Assembly (NCBI RefSeq): GCF_007655135.1
Contig: NC_045130.1
Coordinates: forward strand, 15,438,001 to 15,502,000
Reading direction: 5' to 3'
Length of the DNA stretch: 64,000 nt
Source of the DNA: Punica granatum
Taxonomy: Eukaryota > Streptophyta > Magnoliopsida > Myrtales > Lythraceae
Each line of letters begins with the position of its first letter. Positions within the stretch are counted from its first letter, which is position 1. The translations under genes were made by a program, and so were the position numbers. The notes beneath the pieces were generated by a model. That model was not told the origin of the DNA and ran no database searches. It was given only the letters and a program-made list of their open reading frames with translations. This document shows positions 25,501 to 38,770 of the stretch, one piece after another.

Positions 25501-26773
25501 AATGAAGATGCAATGAACAAAGTTGTAAGAAATATATGCGTCTTCGAAAGATGCTCGATAAAAGAGGGTGAAGAAAGGGAGTTAAACTGAGTAACTAGCG
25601 ATGGATGTCGTGAATTCACCGTGACGAAATGCTGCTCTCACTACACCTATGTACCTTAAATCTATATCCTATTATTATCATTATTATTACTACTACTACT
25701 AGTTTATAATCTATATTGAAGTAAGCTTAACTAAGAATGAGCAGTAATCTAAATGAATTCCCTCTATAAATTTTCGTATTACTAAATTTTTGGGGTGCCC
25801 TTCCCAAGGACATATGATATAATAACACAAAACAAGTCCCCTACATAAAATATCGTCATCTCCAATTGACCATATATTTGTCCTTATTGACGCACACTCC
25901 ATGTGAAGGAGAAATTTTGGGTTTTGAGCTTATTGAGAGTGGACAAATTCTCGAACAAATCCATTCATTCATTCATACACATATATAATATATTATATAA
26001 TACATACATACATACATATAAATATGTAATAACACATATATTCATTGTCATCGAAAATCTAATAAGAGGCTTCTTCTCTCTATATATCTCACACAAAGCC
26101 ATGTGATAAAAGCAGCTTTCTTCATCTTGTAAAGCGACCACGCCCGTTTGGCTGCAATCATGCGGTCTACTTTGTTATAATTCCCTCCCCCCTTCGCTCT
26201 TTCCCTTGTTCATTCTTCCAAATTCCTATGCCTTCCTTTTTCTATCCATCCCAGTATTATATATTTATATATACATAAGATAATACTTAATTATGTGTCT
26301 GTATAAATATATATACATGCTAGGAGTCCAGGATTTTTGTCTTATTAATTAATTAATTAATTACACAATTTTAACATTTTGCTTTCCCTTCCTATATATG
26401 TGAAACTCTAATCAAATTCTAAAATATGGGCTTGTGCACACACATTGTCCCTCGGACTAATTTTGATCATAATAAATGGCAACGTCTAGTACGATCCGTT
26501 ACTGTGAAGCAAACCCAACATGCTAATGAGCAGTTTGAGTTTCCCGGGGAAATTATTTTTTTCATGCCAATTCATATATCGTGTTTCTTTCTTCTTCTTT
26601 TTTGCCTAAATAATGCATATATCGTGTTTCATAAGTTGCTTTATTCGTCCTATTTTACCATGCGGCATTGCTCCCCATTTATTACAAACCCTTAATTCAA
26701 TATTATTTTTTAAAACTACTAAAAGAACTTATACTAAAAATAGGTAAAAATGTGACCGACACTTAAAATTACC

Positions 26774-26808
<35 letters not shown>

Positions 26809-27888
26809 ATTGCATTGATCCTTCAAGATAATTGCATACATACATATATATATATATTGGTGAATGTATATGTACCAATTAGCTCGATGTTTCGAGATTA
26901 GGAACCAAGCCCAAGTCTTATTCTCGTATAGGAGTTCATGATCCAAAATTTAGAAACATAAAAATGCAATTAGTGGGTGCAAAAATTCATATGAGCTAAC
27001 TAGCTAGGGCAGAGAAGTAATAAGGGAAGATCAACAATGCCAAATTAGATAATTAGGGAACAATAAATTGTAATCATCGGCTCGGGAAGCGGGAGACTCC
27101 CTCGTGCGGACAAGCTCACTCACGCTTCCCTCATTTATTTATTATCTAACTAATAATCCCAATTAAATAAATTATAATTATAATTATATATTTTCACCAA
27201 AAAAACTAATAATCTCTTATTAATCGCATCACAAGTATTAAACAATATAAAATGAGGGGCTAAACAACAAGATTTTGGATTTACAATAAGGGCTCAAATT
27301 AATACACAGAAGTTTTCATCAAATCACCCCAAGAACACACTGATATTCTAAAAAGCAGATCTCCTCTCGCTCGGTCTCCCAAACCAAATCGCACCCCTTT
27401 AGACTTTGGAGTAGCAAGTGCCCGCGACTAGCCAGTACCCGAGTGAAAATTAGTATTAGCAAATGGACTAAGAGTACATTGTGGTCACATAGAAAAGATG
27501 AAAAAATACTTCAATCAATTTTATTTTATGAAATATAGGCTCTATATGTTATTTTAAACTTTAACTTCAAGATAGAAACATGAACCACAATGATCTTTCA
27601 ATAGTGAATAATTCCGTAGGCCTCTCGTAAAATTATCCTATAATTCTACTAGAGCAATCGGTTGCGAAAATCTTGTAAAACTTATCTTATACTTCCATTG
27701 CATATGCCACGTGGTGCAAATACTATCGAATGCCCTTTTTTTTGCTTTTTGTCTGAAAAAATACCATCCACGGTCATCTTTTTTTTCTTTTTTAATAATA
27801 ATTTATGTCGACCTTGGGGAACTCCATCCTTTTTTTCCTTTTGGCTTTGTCCCCCTTCCTCTCCTCTCCTCTGGGGCGTGCAAGTAAG
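22561..27888. other. Long upstream region of LAX2
   Basis: About 5.3 kb without a supported gene. AT-rich, with (ATT)n/(ACT)n near 25670-25700, (TTAA)n near 26344-26362 and (TA)15 at 26775-26804. A weak SINE-like stretch lies at about 25139-25265. Upstream regulatory sequence for the auxin carrier may lie here but none can be named from the sequence. Confidence 0.5.
26775..26804. repeat. (TA)15 microsatellite
   Basis: Thirty bases of alternating TA, about 1.3 kb upstream of the LAX2 start codon. Confidence 0.95.
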
Positions 27889-27891
27889 TCT

Positions 27892-27903
27892 CTATATATA
27901 TAG
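27892..27903 (+). promoter_or_regulatory. Candidate TATA box of LAX2
   Basis: TATATATATAGA lies 215-227 bases upstream of the start codon, followed by a pyrimidine-rich leader typical of plant transcription starts. Confidence 0.5.
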
Positions 27904-28025
27904 ACACACAAATTTTACAAGCTTTGTCCAAACTTATTCTCTCCTCCCAAGCTCTTCTCATCTCTCTCTATCTCAAACCATTTTCTCATTCATCCACACA
28001 CACAAATCAACCAAAGTGAAAGAAC

Positions 28026-28036
<11 letters not shown>

Positions 28037-28056
<20 letters not shown>

Positions 28057-28057
28057 T
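28037..28057 (+). repeat. (GA)n tract in the LAX2 5' leader
   Basis: About ten GA units, 60 bases before the start codon. GA-rich leaders can bind BARLEY B RECOMBINANT/BPC factors in plants. That role is not shown here. Confidence 0.9.
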
Positions 28058-28118
28058 AGACAATATATAGCAAGAAATTAAAGAAGGCAAGGCAAACTAA
28101 GAGCTTCAAGGGACCAAA

Positions 28119-31100
28119 ATGGGAGAGGCAGGGGATGAGAAGATGGGGGTGGAGACAGTGATAGTGGGGAACTATGTGGAGATGGAGTCGGAGTTAGGGA
28201 AGCCCAAGAGCTTCAAGTCCAAGCTCTCCTCCCTTTTCTGGCACGGCGGCTCCGTCTACGATGCTTGGTTCAGCTGTGCTTCTAATCAGGTACATATATA
28301 TGCATAATGTACATACTCAAAACAATTTCATTCCAAAGCTTCGCTTTTCGATTTCTCATGCCGAACAGAACTATATATCTTCTTTGTAAATGTCTTTCTC
28401 TAGCCAGCGGCACATTCCGGTTGCTGTGAGTATATCTTAACTTCTACATGTAGACGCTCCTCAAGGGTTCCTGTAACGGGTTTTTCGTACAAAATGTGGT
28501 TCGTGTAAATCATCATGTTAGATGTTGTTTTCCTATGTACACGCATATATCTATGTGTACATGTTTTACTACGGGAGAAAAAATGTGGAATTGAATTATT
28601 AATTAAAATATATTTGTAATGTATGGTGAAATGAATCATGCAGGTAGCACAGGTGCTGCTGACACTGCCCTACTCGTTCTCGCAGCTGGGGATGCTGTCG
28701 GGCATACTCTTCCAGCTGTTCTACGGCCTGATGGGCAGTTGGACCGCATACCTCATCAGCGTCCTCTACGTCGAGTACCGCACCCGCAAGGAGCGCGAGA
28801 AGGCTGATTTCCGTAACCATGTCATTCAGGCAAGTAATACACAATTAAAATCACCTTTTCTTATTAATTCTTAACTAATAATACTAATCCTCTCCTTTTG
28901 CGGATCGATATGACTGTCATTATTCCCCATCATGATCATTATCATCATGGTAACGTTCATGATACAGTCATTAGTCCCCACCAATCTTCTTCTCTTTTTT
29001 TTTCAGTTTTTCGTAAAAGGTAAAAAACCGAATTCGACTATTCTTTAATACATACATATATATTAATTTTGCTTCGGGGGCTGGCGGAATCATGTGCAGT
29101 GGTTTGAGGTGCTCGATGGGCTGCTAGGGAAGCACTGGAGGAACGTGGGGTTGGCATTTAACTGCACTTTTCTTCTGTTTGGATCTGTCATTCAACTCAT
29201 TGCTTGTGCAAGGTATCTGATCATCTCTTTGTTCTCTTATGCACTATATATAATATACTAATAGAGCCTCAGATTAATTACCCATCATATTAATAAGAAA
29301 TGCAACTTGGGGAGCTGTTGTTTGTGTGTGTAGTGGTGAATTTTGTAATGGTGTAATTTGCAGCAACATATATTACATCAACGATAACCTGGACAAGAGG
29401 ACATGGACGTATATCTTCGGGGCCTGCTGCGCCACCACCGTGTTCATCCCTTCCTTCCACAACTACCGAATCTGGTCCTTCCTCGGCCTCGTCATGACCA
29501 CCTACACCGCCTGGTACCTCACCATCGCGTCCCTCCTCCATGGCCAGGTAACGCGTTACATCCATCGATCGATATTATATATATCGCTGTCAGTCTTCAT
29601 CGGGGAGTCGGGTTAAAGATTAACATGTTGTGTATGGGCTGGTAAATGCATGGTAGGTGGAAGGAGTGAAGCATTCGGGACCCACCAAGCTGGTCCTATA
29701 CTTCACCGGGGCCACAAACATTCTCTACACATTTGGGGGACATGCTGTTACTGTGTAAGACACACCGCCCTTTTGAGCTTACATTTTTCCTAATTTCATG
29801 CTTGTCCATTACGTTATTTACAAGCATGTCCTTGTCCTTTGTTGGGTTCCCCGTCCCCACATGAGAATATTTTTGGCTATTTATATATGTGGGCAGGGGC
29901 ATTATTTAATAAATATTCACGAGGGGTTTGGTATGGTATGTATTAAGAAAAATACAATACAAGACAACAGGAGTGCTCTCAGAAATAATTTTTCTTGTTC
30001 AATGTCGTCGGTCTTGAAAATGACCCGCCTTAGCCCCTGTCCGGACATGATCTGACCATGTGATCCATGGACCAATCTCCATCAAGTAACTTATATTTAT
30101 ACTCTTTTTCTTTGTACATAAATTAAAAGAAAAAAGAAGGAAAAAGAAAAATAAAAGCGATTTTATAGTATGTCGGCTTTTAATTTCTTTGCGTAAGTTG
30201 GAAAACGTTTGATTTATCTTCTTAGTTCTTTCCATTGGGCAGCTTTGTTATAATGTTGTGTTCCTTTCTGGTGTTAGAAAGACAGATCTTTCAGTCAAGT
30301 TGCTTTTGCTTTAATGGTGATGATCAGAAGATATATAGGGCAAAAGTAAAAGAGGGAAGTGAAGTCCATTAATTAGATTCATCTGCTCCATGGTGATTCC
30401 CAACGCTAGCCATAAATGGGCTCTAATAATTTGAATATGATGAACTTTCTAATTCGAATAATGAGAACAAAACGTTCGGACTTGCTCGATTCACGAATCA
30501 GGATGACTGGAATTCAAATGTGATGCATGTAGTCTTATTATATATGGTCTTGATGAAGATAGTCATTGAATGTTCGAGCTCTTTTCGGGTGGCTGCAGGG
30601 AGCTTATGCACGCAATGTGGAAGCCGCAGAAGTTCAAGGCCATATACTTGCTAGCTACTATATACGTTCTGACATTAACACTCCCGTCCGCATCGGCTGT
30701 GTACTGGGCCTTCGGGGACCTGCTCCTTAACCATTCCAATGCCTTCTCGCTCCTTCCTCAATCTCCCTTCCGCGACATGGCCGTCATCTTGATGTTGATC
30801 CACCAGGTAAATATCATTTATATACAGCTTCTGCTCTGGAATTTTCTTGCATATCGAAGTTGTTCGGTTTATGTCAAGGCATGTTAACTAAGTAAGCAAT
30901 ATTCTGTCCCCTAATTATCTGTGTGTAACTTTTTGCTAGTTCATCACGTTCGGATTCGCATGCACGCCGCTCTACTTCGTGTGGGAGAAAGCCATAGGGA
31001 TGCACGAGTGCAAGAGCCTGTGCAAGCGGGCAGCGGCGAGGCTGCCTGTGGTGATCCCCATCTGGTTCCTGGCCATCGTCTTCCCGTTCTTCGGCCCCAT

Positions 31101-31853
31101 CAACTCCACCGTCGGCTCCCTCCTTGTCAGCTTCACCGTCTACATCATCCCGGCTCTCGCCCACATCTTCACCTTCAAATCTGCCGCGGCTCGAGAGGTT
31201 ACATAACTATTCTCATATCATCAAATTAAGCCCTTTATTTTAATCAGGAAATGTGAAGTTATCGCAATTTCTGTGGAGGGTGACCCCACCTGGGGACAGC
31301 TACGTTTTGGCAGATACGCCATATGGTCTTAGAAGAAGTTTGACTGAGCAGAATAGCGACATTGATGAATTGAACATCTAAATGTAGATAAATGCCAAAA
31401 GGAAGAAACCACAAGAAATAGAGCTCTGGTCCCAGCCTAAGCAGAATCTGAGGCAGAGGGCTTGCCCCTTTGCTTATGCCATGCAAAAAAAGTGTCATTA
31501 ATAATGCATACGTGGTCAGAGTCGGAGGGTTATCAGGGCTTGTCGCTGATCGATTCGGATTTGATGTTTTTGGATTGCAGAATGCGGTGGAGCAGCCGCC
31601 CAAGTTCGTGGGGAGATGGGTCGGGACATACACGATCAACATGTTTGTGGTCGGGTGGGTCCTCGTTGTTGGGTTCGGGTTCGGAGGGTGGGCCAGCATG
31701 GTCAACTTCATCCACCAGATTGACACCTTCGGGCTCTTCACCAAGTGCTTCCAATGCCCTCCTCCAACCATGCCACCGCCCCCGCTGCCCCACCTCAACG
31801 GGACCATTGCCTCCCCACCAGTCGCACAGCCACCACACCACCAGCTTCACTAG
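28119..31853 (+). CDS. LAX2: AUX1/LAX auxin influx carrier (LAX2-like)
   Basis: Plasma-membrane proton-coupled auxin import permease of the amino acid/auxin permease family. Eight exons: 28119-28289, 28644-28829, 29100-29212, 29364-29547, 29657-29754, 30599-30806, 30940-31197, 31581-31853, all phases joining to 496 residues. Near-invariant family segments include FWHGGSVYDAWFSCASNQ, VLLTLPYSFSQLGM, YFTGATNILYTFGGHAVTV and VGFGFGGWASM. The N-terminus (ETVIVGNYVEME) and ARENAVEQPP near the C-terminus favour LAX2/LAX3 over AUX1, and the neighbouring genes match the Arabidopsis LAX2 locus. Intron 2 has a GC donor (GCAAGT at 28830) instead of GT. The tail ends in a Pro/His-rich extension. Eleven membrane helices are expected from the family; I did not map each one. 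Confidence 0.96.
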
Positions 31854-33529
31854 CTCCTCTGCCATTGGAATCGCCTAAATCGTACTTAAGAGCTAATCGG
31901 TTCCTCCATTACGGCTTCAATTCCCGAATCGCAGAGATCTTGAATACGCAGCAGCCGCGAAGAAAATGTAGCACGGCAACCTTATAACAAAAGCCAAATT
32001 TCTCTATTTTCTCCTTTGATTTTTGTCATAGTCTCGAGTTATATGTTTCACTATGAGAGAGAGGAGAGGGAGATAAGAAGTGTTTAGAAGATATTGTAAT
32101 TTGCTTAGCCACCATATGTGAAGTTAGTGCACATTTCTCTCTCTCCCCCCAAGAGCTATATTATGGAATATATATGCAGTATCGTTTATACATTGGGAAT
32201 GCCCTAAGCAAAGCAACTTTCTATTTCTGAAAAGTCATGTGTTAAGTCGATTCCCATCGAGTTATACCCCTGAATCATTTCATCTAGAAGAGTGGTGCAT
32301 GACTTCTCCAGAAATACAGACCACCCCGGCCCCTAGTAAGAAATACATACGTATTCCCTTCCAGTTTTTCTTTTTTCAAGAGTAGTCTTGCCAGAGATTA
32401 TGTCTATATCTAAAGAACATTCGAGTTCACGGCCTCATTAATCTCTACCAACGAAAGATACACATTTTGTATCGGCTTGGGGATTCAAACATCGAATTCT
32501 TGCATAATAGAAACAAAATCTTAATACCGATGCACCTTCCGGTTGTCCTTCGTGTTGGCCGTATGCAATAAGCATCTATATGGAACTTGTTCCCCCAACA
32601 TGCTCACATTGAAATGCCTTTTGCTATGAAAAGGTATTATTTACATATATATTTTCAGATTTGCCCGCCAAATTCAGTTCTTTTCGCTCATGCTTTTGTG
32701 TTTCTCACATATCCCGAGAGTTGTGGATATATATTATTGGGTCTTGAAAACGAAGTCTCGAGGAATAAAGGGGCCCTCTGCACTGCACAACTCATATAGG
32801 CAGCAGGAAGAGAACCCAAAGTAATAATGAGTGAAAGACCACGGAAGAGCATCTTTCACTTTCCATATAATTTTCTTGCAGACATCTCATTCTAGGAATG
32901 GTCATTTTTCATGACATAGAGAAAACATTAAGATACATGGGTAGTATAGAATCTCCTAACCAAGAATGACCAAAATATTCCCTCCCCAAAAAACTTAAAT
33001 GAGGGGATCAAAGGATGTGCTTCGCATATTCTAAACCCAAAGTTTTATCTGTGGCTTGATTTTCTAACACGTAAATTATGATCTAAGAATACCAAATAAT
33101 TTTTCGAGAAATAGTCTAATGTAATGAATAGTGGAATTAAGGCTGCATGGAATGAAATGGAGAATATATATGCTGCACCTGCACCAATCTTCAATGATAA
33201 TGGTTCCGGTTTTCTGCAGGCAGTTTAGACTTTAGAGCTATAAGCTCTTTTCAGTTTTCCATTTCTGAGAGACCAAAAGAAAAATTCCCCCTTCTTTTTT
33301 TCTAAAGAGCATGCCGATGCCATTGCAAAAGCAATCTCTCTGGTGACAAAAGGTCCGTGCCTTTTCAGTTTAAAGCCATTCCTTTTTTTTTTCCTTTCTA
33401 TATATATATATATATATATTTTTTTTTTTCCTGACATATGACTGTGAGGATATGAATAAACACAAATACGACATCATTTATCCCTAAAATGAAGGTTTTA
33501 TAAAGATTAAGGAAGGCAACGAAATCAAC
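31854..33529. other. LAX2 3' flank and intergenic DNA
   Basis: Must hold the LAX2 3' UTR. No further gene recognised. (TA)11 lies at 33398-33419. Confidence 0.5.
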
Positions 33530-33698
33530 ATGATTTAATTCAAGTGGTTCGGCATTGGTCCCCTTTAAGCCAGGCGTCAGGTTCCGATTTTGCGAATGGA
33601 GAAAATCCATGCTAGAAGAATTTTTCTCCCGATCTAGCTCGAAGTGGATTAGTCGAGATCTATTGGGCAACATCTGGAAGGAGAAAGAAAAAAAAAAA
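33530..33698 (+). mobile_element. SINE-like repeat, family A, copy 3
   Basis: Shows CAAGTGGTTCGGC (A-box-like), CAGGTTCCGATTTTGCGAA (B-box region), GAGAAAATCCATG, AAGTGGATTAGTCGAGATC and CAACATCTGG, then an A-rich tail ending at about 33698. Collinear with the copy at 3681. Confidence 0.55.
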
Positions 33699-35893
33699 GT
33701 TAACGAATGAATTCAGCTCAAGATAAAAGACCTGGATTGATTGTTTTGACACTTAATTGTACGTGTAAAATATAGTCACCCTGAATACGATAAAGAGATT
33801 AATTGAGCCAGCTATAGGATTGGACCTGTAAGTATTAATGCTGACAACAAGACGACATAAATACAAACTTCTTTACCTTTTTCGTGGATATGGAATCGCC
33901 CTAATAGATTAAGGTTCCAAATCACGGATGAATTCTTAATAGCTGCTACTCGGCATAGTCAATCAAGAACATAACAATATCTTCTACATGGGATCCACCA
34001 AAAAAAAAGGGAGGGGGGGGGGGAATTCTTCATCATGGCTTTAGTTTTATTCTTTCCTTTTTGTGGGGCCGGATCAGGTACATGGCTTTAGTAGTCTAAG
34101 TACATATTATAGGAACCAGAGAGAAAGCCCAAAATTGCTAATTCAGATTTATTGGGCTTGGGCTAAATGGGCCACCTAGAAGCTTACTGGACCCATTTCG
34201 GTCCATATATAATATTCCAATTACAACTAACAAGAATTTTACACCATCAATGGAATGGGCCATGGGCAAGTCATGGCACCATGGGTAGATGAGGACAACA
34301 AATACATCAACACAGTATAGTTCTAATTTCAGATTTTTTCTTTTTTTGGGATAAGTCTAATTTCAGATCTTAGGATTCGTTTTACCTCATTATACTTTTG
34401 CGTTTGCAAGCGCCAATGGCACCGACCATTGGGACGAGGATAGACTTTTATCATACTTTATTAGTCGATTTCAGTTAGGCCTTTTTTTTTTTAATGTGTG
34501 TGAAGGAATCTTCTCGAGGCATGAATGAAGAAAATATAAGTTTTTCTTTTTGTTATGTTTTCTCATCTTTTTTTGGCTCATAGATACATCATCATCATGC
34601 GCATAAAATACAAACGAATTGGCTATGGCACCTTGTTTATACTAAAACGACAAACTAACTTTGTGCATTTCCAAGAACAACTTTGGAGCTGAATCCCTTT
34701 GTCTTCGTCCTAAAGGCAAAAGATAAAAACTTTATGGCAAGCCAATGCCATTTTCCTTTGATTTGGAGGCCTCTCAATTTTTCATCATCCAATTTCTTAA
34801 TTATTGCATGAGTATGGACATTTTCCATGTACGAGAGATTCAGAGGATGTCTAGATTCCGAGGATGTCTAGGTTCCGAGGATGAATAGGAAGATTTTTTT
34901 TTATTTTTTATTTTCCTTCTTCCAACAATGCAGTTGTTCCTAATTTTTCTTTCACAACACACTAGTCAGTGCAGGATTACTTTCATATTATTGTGCAATA
35001 TTAGTATCTTGATCTTTTTGCTGGTATTGACCCAGCTATGGGTGCTCAAGTGGAATTTGGAGCATTCTCTCTTCTTTTTTTGCCGAATAAAATTCGGAGC
35101 ATTTCAAAAACTTGGACATCCAACTACAAGAAGACAAGTAGTCTGATCAAAATTACCAGACATTTTTCTACATCTGACTATTTTCCAAATCACTAATAAA
35201 TTAAAAAAAGACAAAAAAAAGGGGGTTGCGGACCGACTATAGAATCATATTCAATAAGTGAAACGGATTAACTGTCCTCTCTTGGGTTGAACAGTAAGGA
35301 TCAGAAAAGGGTAATCACTCATTTTTAAAAATCAGCATTCTTAAGACCAAAGAGTGAGGCGGAGAAAGGGGGAATGTTTAGCAAATTAAGAGTTATATTT
35401 GATATTTCATTTCATTTTTAGGAATTGATCATTTGATGGAGGCTGAAATCTGTGAGAAGAACGAGATTTAAAAAAATAAAAAAATAAAAGTGCGTATATA
35501 TTGGAATATAAGATGTTTGAAAGTCCTTAATTGTCGATTAGACCATGAAAATATGTTAAAATTCTCGAAAATCGAAGGACCCTGAAAGCCCCTTGGGTGG
35601 TTGCTTTTTTCCATTTTGTCCCCCCTTTGTTATATGAACGTGGTTCGGCTGCTTCATTGGTGAGTATTCCCAGAAATTAGCTTTTGAAACCCGTCTCGAT
35701 GGAGTCGACACGACAGTTTTGACATGTTCGATGACAAAAAAATAAGCGCTTTCGACGAAAAAGCGGGAGGCGGTATTTCTCACGTCTCGCAAAGAGCCGA
35801 AAACGAGCAAGTCGCCATTAAGACGCCAAGCCAGCACCACCATTTCCAGAAGGCAAGGCAGTGGGGGACTCAGCAATGCATCAAAAGGCAAGA

Positions 35894-35894
<1 letters not shown>
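33699..35894. other. Intergenic DNA, nothing recognised
   Basis: Contains G11 at 34013-34023 and a short tandem repeat, AGGATGTCTAGRTTCCG, at about 34846-34885. No gene supported. Confidence 0.5.

Positions 35895-35932
<38 letters not shown>
35895..35932 (+). repeat. G38 homopolymer
   Basis: Thirty-eight consecutive G, an exceptional length. Apparent poly-glycine and poly-proline open frames here are products of the tract, not genes. Confidence 0.9.
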
Positions 35933-35933
<1 letters not shown>

Positions 35934-37039
35934 TGGGGATGGGTTCAATGGGCCCCGGGAAGAGCAATAAAGATTCTAAGACCATGAAACAGTATGCTTC
36001 TATAATTAGGCGTCTTTCTAGGCCAACATTGCTCAACAGTCCATCTATCGATTAAATAGCACAAAGACACCTCTTTTGAGGTTAAAAGGGTAACGAGTTC
36101 GCAGCTCCCATTATGCAGACTCATGGTGCTGTTATGGACAAGAAGGCAAAGAGGGCGAAGGCATCGGATCAGACATCGCTTTCCCGGCCTTAATTGCACA
36201 AATCCAACCACTTAAATTCCACGCACGGAAGTGAAAATTAAAATGTCACGTCCCCTTCTCATCCACTAATCCCAATCGACATCGCTGGGATATCGTATTG
36301 CCTGCGACTGTTCGGAGATCTGATTCTCTCCCAACGCATTCATTGGCGACTGATTTCGAGTCCGGGTATCTTGACAACAGCAAATTATCGGGAGACATTC
36401 TTTGCGATTAGTCTTATCACGAATCAAATGCTTAACTTAACTCGACGAAAGCAGGTATAAAGTTGTAGCTTTTGAAGGGGGCACAAATTGGATATTGTTG
36501 ATGCTCTAAACGCAATTCGCATGGTGATATCATAAGCCCGCCCGAATAAACGAGATCGGAGAACAGAGAGACGGGGAAAATTCCAAATCCATTCGACCAA
36601 ACCCAGAAACTGTAGAGATGTGTACGAACATTTCAAGAGGGAGAGCAAATTAGACCTTATCATCGGCAAGATCAACCCATCCATCCCTTCCTATCTACTG
36701 TCCACCACCCCACCCTAACCTAGTCTTCATTTTTTTCTTCAAGAAAAGAAAAAGAAAAAAGAAAAAAGACCACCACCACCACCACCACCACCACCACCAC
36801 CACCGACGAACATCGCAAGCCAAACGAAACAGCAGACACCCCCCACCAGACCAGACCATACCAGACCGCGATAGACAACTATTTTCATGGCCGCCGCTAA
36901 AAACACAAGCAAAAGCCGGCGCCTTTTTGGAACCACGGAGACACAGAGAAGAGCAGACTTGTACGGACACACCCCGGAAGGGTCAAGCAGCAAAAAGACA
37001 CAGATAGATCAAGCCGTCCGTACGGGGCAGGCTCGCTTC
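35933..37039. other. 3' flank of the cold-shock gene
   Basis: Probably holds the gene's 3' UTR. A (CAC)n run occupies 36770-36804. No other gene recognised. Confidence 0.5.
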
Positions 37040-37642
37040 TCAGGTGCTGCTCCTGCTGTTAGGGCACTCCCGGGCGAAGTGTCCCGCCTCCCCACAGTTG
37101 TAGCACCCGCCCCCGCCGGCGCCTCCTCCGCCGCCGGAGCCGCCGTACCTGCCTCCGCCTCCGCCTCCACGGCCGCCCTGGTAGCAGTCCCGGGCCAGAT
37201 GCCCAGTCTCCCCGCAGTTGTAACAGGCGCCTGCGCCGCCTCCACCCCCGCCGCCGTAGCCTCCACCATATCCACCGCCGCCGTACCCCCCACCACCATA
37301 GCCGCCGCCGCCACCTCCTCTTCCGCCACGGGGGCCGTATCCGCCACCGCCTCCTCCACTGTAGCCGCCACCCCTGCCTCCTCCCCCGCCCCCGCCGCCG
37401 GCGCGTGAGCCGCCCTGGACGGCAGCGCCATCTGGGCCAGTGACGTCGACAGCCTTGGTGCGGCCACCGTCGGACTCGATCAGGAACTCGACGGACTCGC
37501 CCTCGCCGAGGCTGCGGAAGCCCTCAGAGCGTATGGAGGACTGGTGGACGAAGAGGTCCTCGCCGCCGTCGTCGGGGGTGATGAAGCCGTAACCCTTCTG
37601 GTCACTGAACCACTTGACCTTTCCCGTAAACCTCTCTCCCAT
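37040..37642 (-). CDS. Cold-shock-domain glycine-rich protein with two CCHC zinc knuckles
   Basis: RNA-binding protein, expected to act as an RNA chaperone in cold and development. Intronless, 200 residues. The cold-shock domain occupies residues 1-70, with RNP1 KGYGFI at 16-21 and RNP2 LFVHQ at 30-34. Glycine-rich linkers alternate with two zinc knuckles, [14 protein letters not shown] (140-153) and [14 protein letters not shown] (180-193). Two knuckles match the Arabidopsis CSP2 (GRP2) and CSP4 (GRP2B) type rather than the seven-knuckle CSP1/CSP3. The start at 37642 is the first Met of the domain. The G+C-rich repetitive coding sequence also produces long open frames in other frames, which are shadows. 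The leader carries a (GA)n tract. Confidence 0.95.
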   Translation of the reverse strand: MGERFTGKVKWFSDQKGYGFITPDDGGEDLFVHQSSIRSEGFRSLGEGESVEFLIESDGGRTKAVDVTGPDGAAVQGGSRAGGGGGGGGRGGGYSGGGGGGYGPRGGRGGGGGGYGGGGYGGGGYGGGYGGGGGGGAGACYNCGETGHLARDCYQGGRGGGGGGRYGGSGGGGGAGGGGCYNCGEAGHFARECPNSRSST

Positions 37643-37679
37643 CTCTTCCTACTCCCTACCGCTTCCTCTCTGTTTCTGA

Positions 37680-37683
<4 letters not shown>

Positions 37684-37717
<34 letters not shown>
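37684..37717 (-). repeat. (GA)17 tract in the cold-shock gene leader
   Basis: Seen as (CT)n on the plus strand, about 40 bases upstream of the start codon, so in the 5' UTR. Confidence 0.9.
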
Positions 37718-37720
<3 letters not shown>

Positions 37721-37766
37721 GCTGTTCTTGGCTCTATGTTATGTTCTGGGGCTGCGGGCAATGGCT

Positions 37767-37777
37767 TATATATATTC
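37767..37777 (-). promoter_or_regulatory. Candidate TATA box of the cold-shock gene
   Basis: Reads ATATATATAAG on the minus strand, about 125 bases upstream of the start codon. Confidence 0.5.
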
Positions 37778-38761
37778 TTGCAGGGCATGGAAATGGTGTG
37801 GGGGACAATTTTCTTTTTTCAATTCTTTTCCTTTTTCTTTTTATTTTTCTTTTTGCTCATTTCTGCTTTTGATGAATTGCCAAATCGCTTTAAGAAATTC
37901 GAATATTTGGACTAGAAAGCATTTCTAAATCGCCCATGTTATAACCGAAGAAATTAGATATATTTCTCAAATGATGTTGATCTAATATGGTCAGATACTA
38001 TAATATCATCAGCCGGTTTATAATTATACAAAATAAAATCGGGTAATTCAATATATTACCCAAAAAATTGGGTCACTTTAAAAATAAAAAAACGAACTCG
38101 AACGGTCTTTTTTCTTTTTTTCTTTTTTTAAAGCTTTCGGTCCATAAGAAGTGAATTGATGTACTGAATAAATCATCAACGTCTCAGAATTACTGAATCA
38201 TTGACTTCCCATTTAATGGCTTTCGTTAGTAAAGTGTAGATAAGGCATGAATCCCCCGCTACTCAACTCATGATTTTACTGTCCCAAGCGACGTTCCATT
38301 TAACGTTTTCCGTTAGTAAAGTGTAAATCTTGAGTGTTCTCCTCCCCAGTAAACTCATGATTTGATGGTCGCAGGAGGCAAGCCGTTACTTATTTTTTGC
38401 ATATATGCATCCACAAGTCCAATTTTGGATGAGAACTTATTGAAGTAACCTCATATAATAAATCATTTTTTTAATGTTTCGAGGGAGGTATGATAATCAT
38501 CTTTATATTAAAAAGAAAATAGATAGTTTCATCGGGAAATTAGTTAATTTAGAGTTCATTCGAGAATATGGTGCTCAAGTTCTTTTTTTTTCAACTACAA
38601 GAAAAGTTTATGGATCTAATACAATAAAATATAAATCTTAATAGTTAATTTAGTGACACTGATAGTCCCATAAGAAAATCGAACATGCGATATTTTGGTT
38701 GATATGTGAGAATATGCGTTGCTGCACCATGCTCTCTTTTCTCACTTAAGTGCTTTTTAAA
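37778..38761. other. Intergenic DNA with a SINE-like copy
   Basis: No gene. Apart from the family C SINE at 38630-38735 nothing is recognised. Confidence 0.5.
38630..38735 (-). mobile_element. SINE-like repeat, family C, copy 1
   Basis: On the minus strand, GGTGCAGCAACGC (A-box-like) precedes CATGTTCGATTTTC (B-box-like) by about 40 bases, then CTTATGGGACTATCAGTG. The same order is found, split by a MITE, at 46055-46412. Confidence 0.45.
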
Positions 38762-38770
38762 TTACTTTTA

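Noticed and set aside
27662..28081. 139-codon frame just upstream of LAX2
   Set aside because: Spans the TATA region and 5' leader; composition is low-complexity and no family is recognisable.
35556..36055. Poly-Pro and poly-Gly open frames
   Set aside because: Artefacts of the G38 homopolymer, with no protein family signal outside the tract.
37009..37467. Ala-rich and other long frames overlapping the cold-shock gene
   Set aside because: Produced by the repetitive G+C-rich Gly codons; only the 37642-37040 frame gives the cold-shock domain and zinc knuckles.
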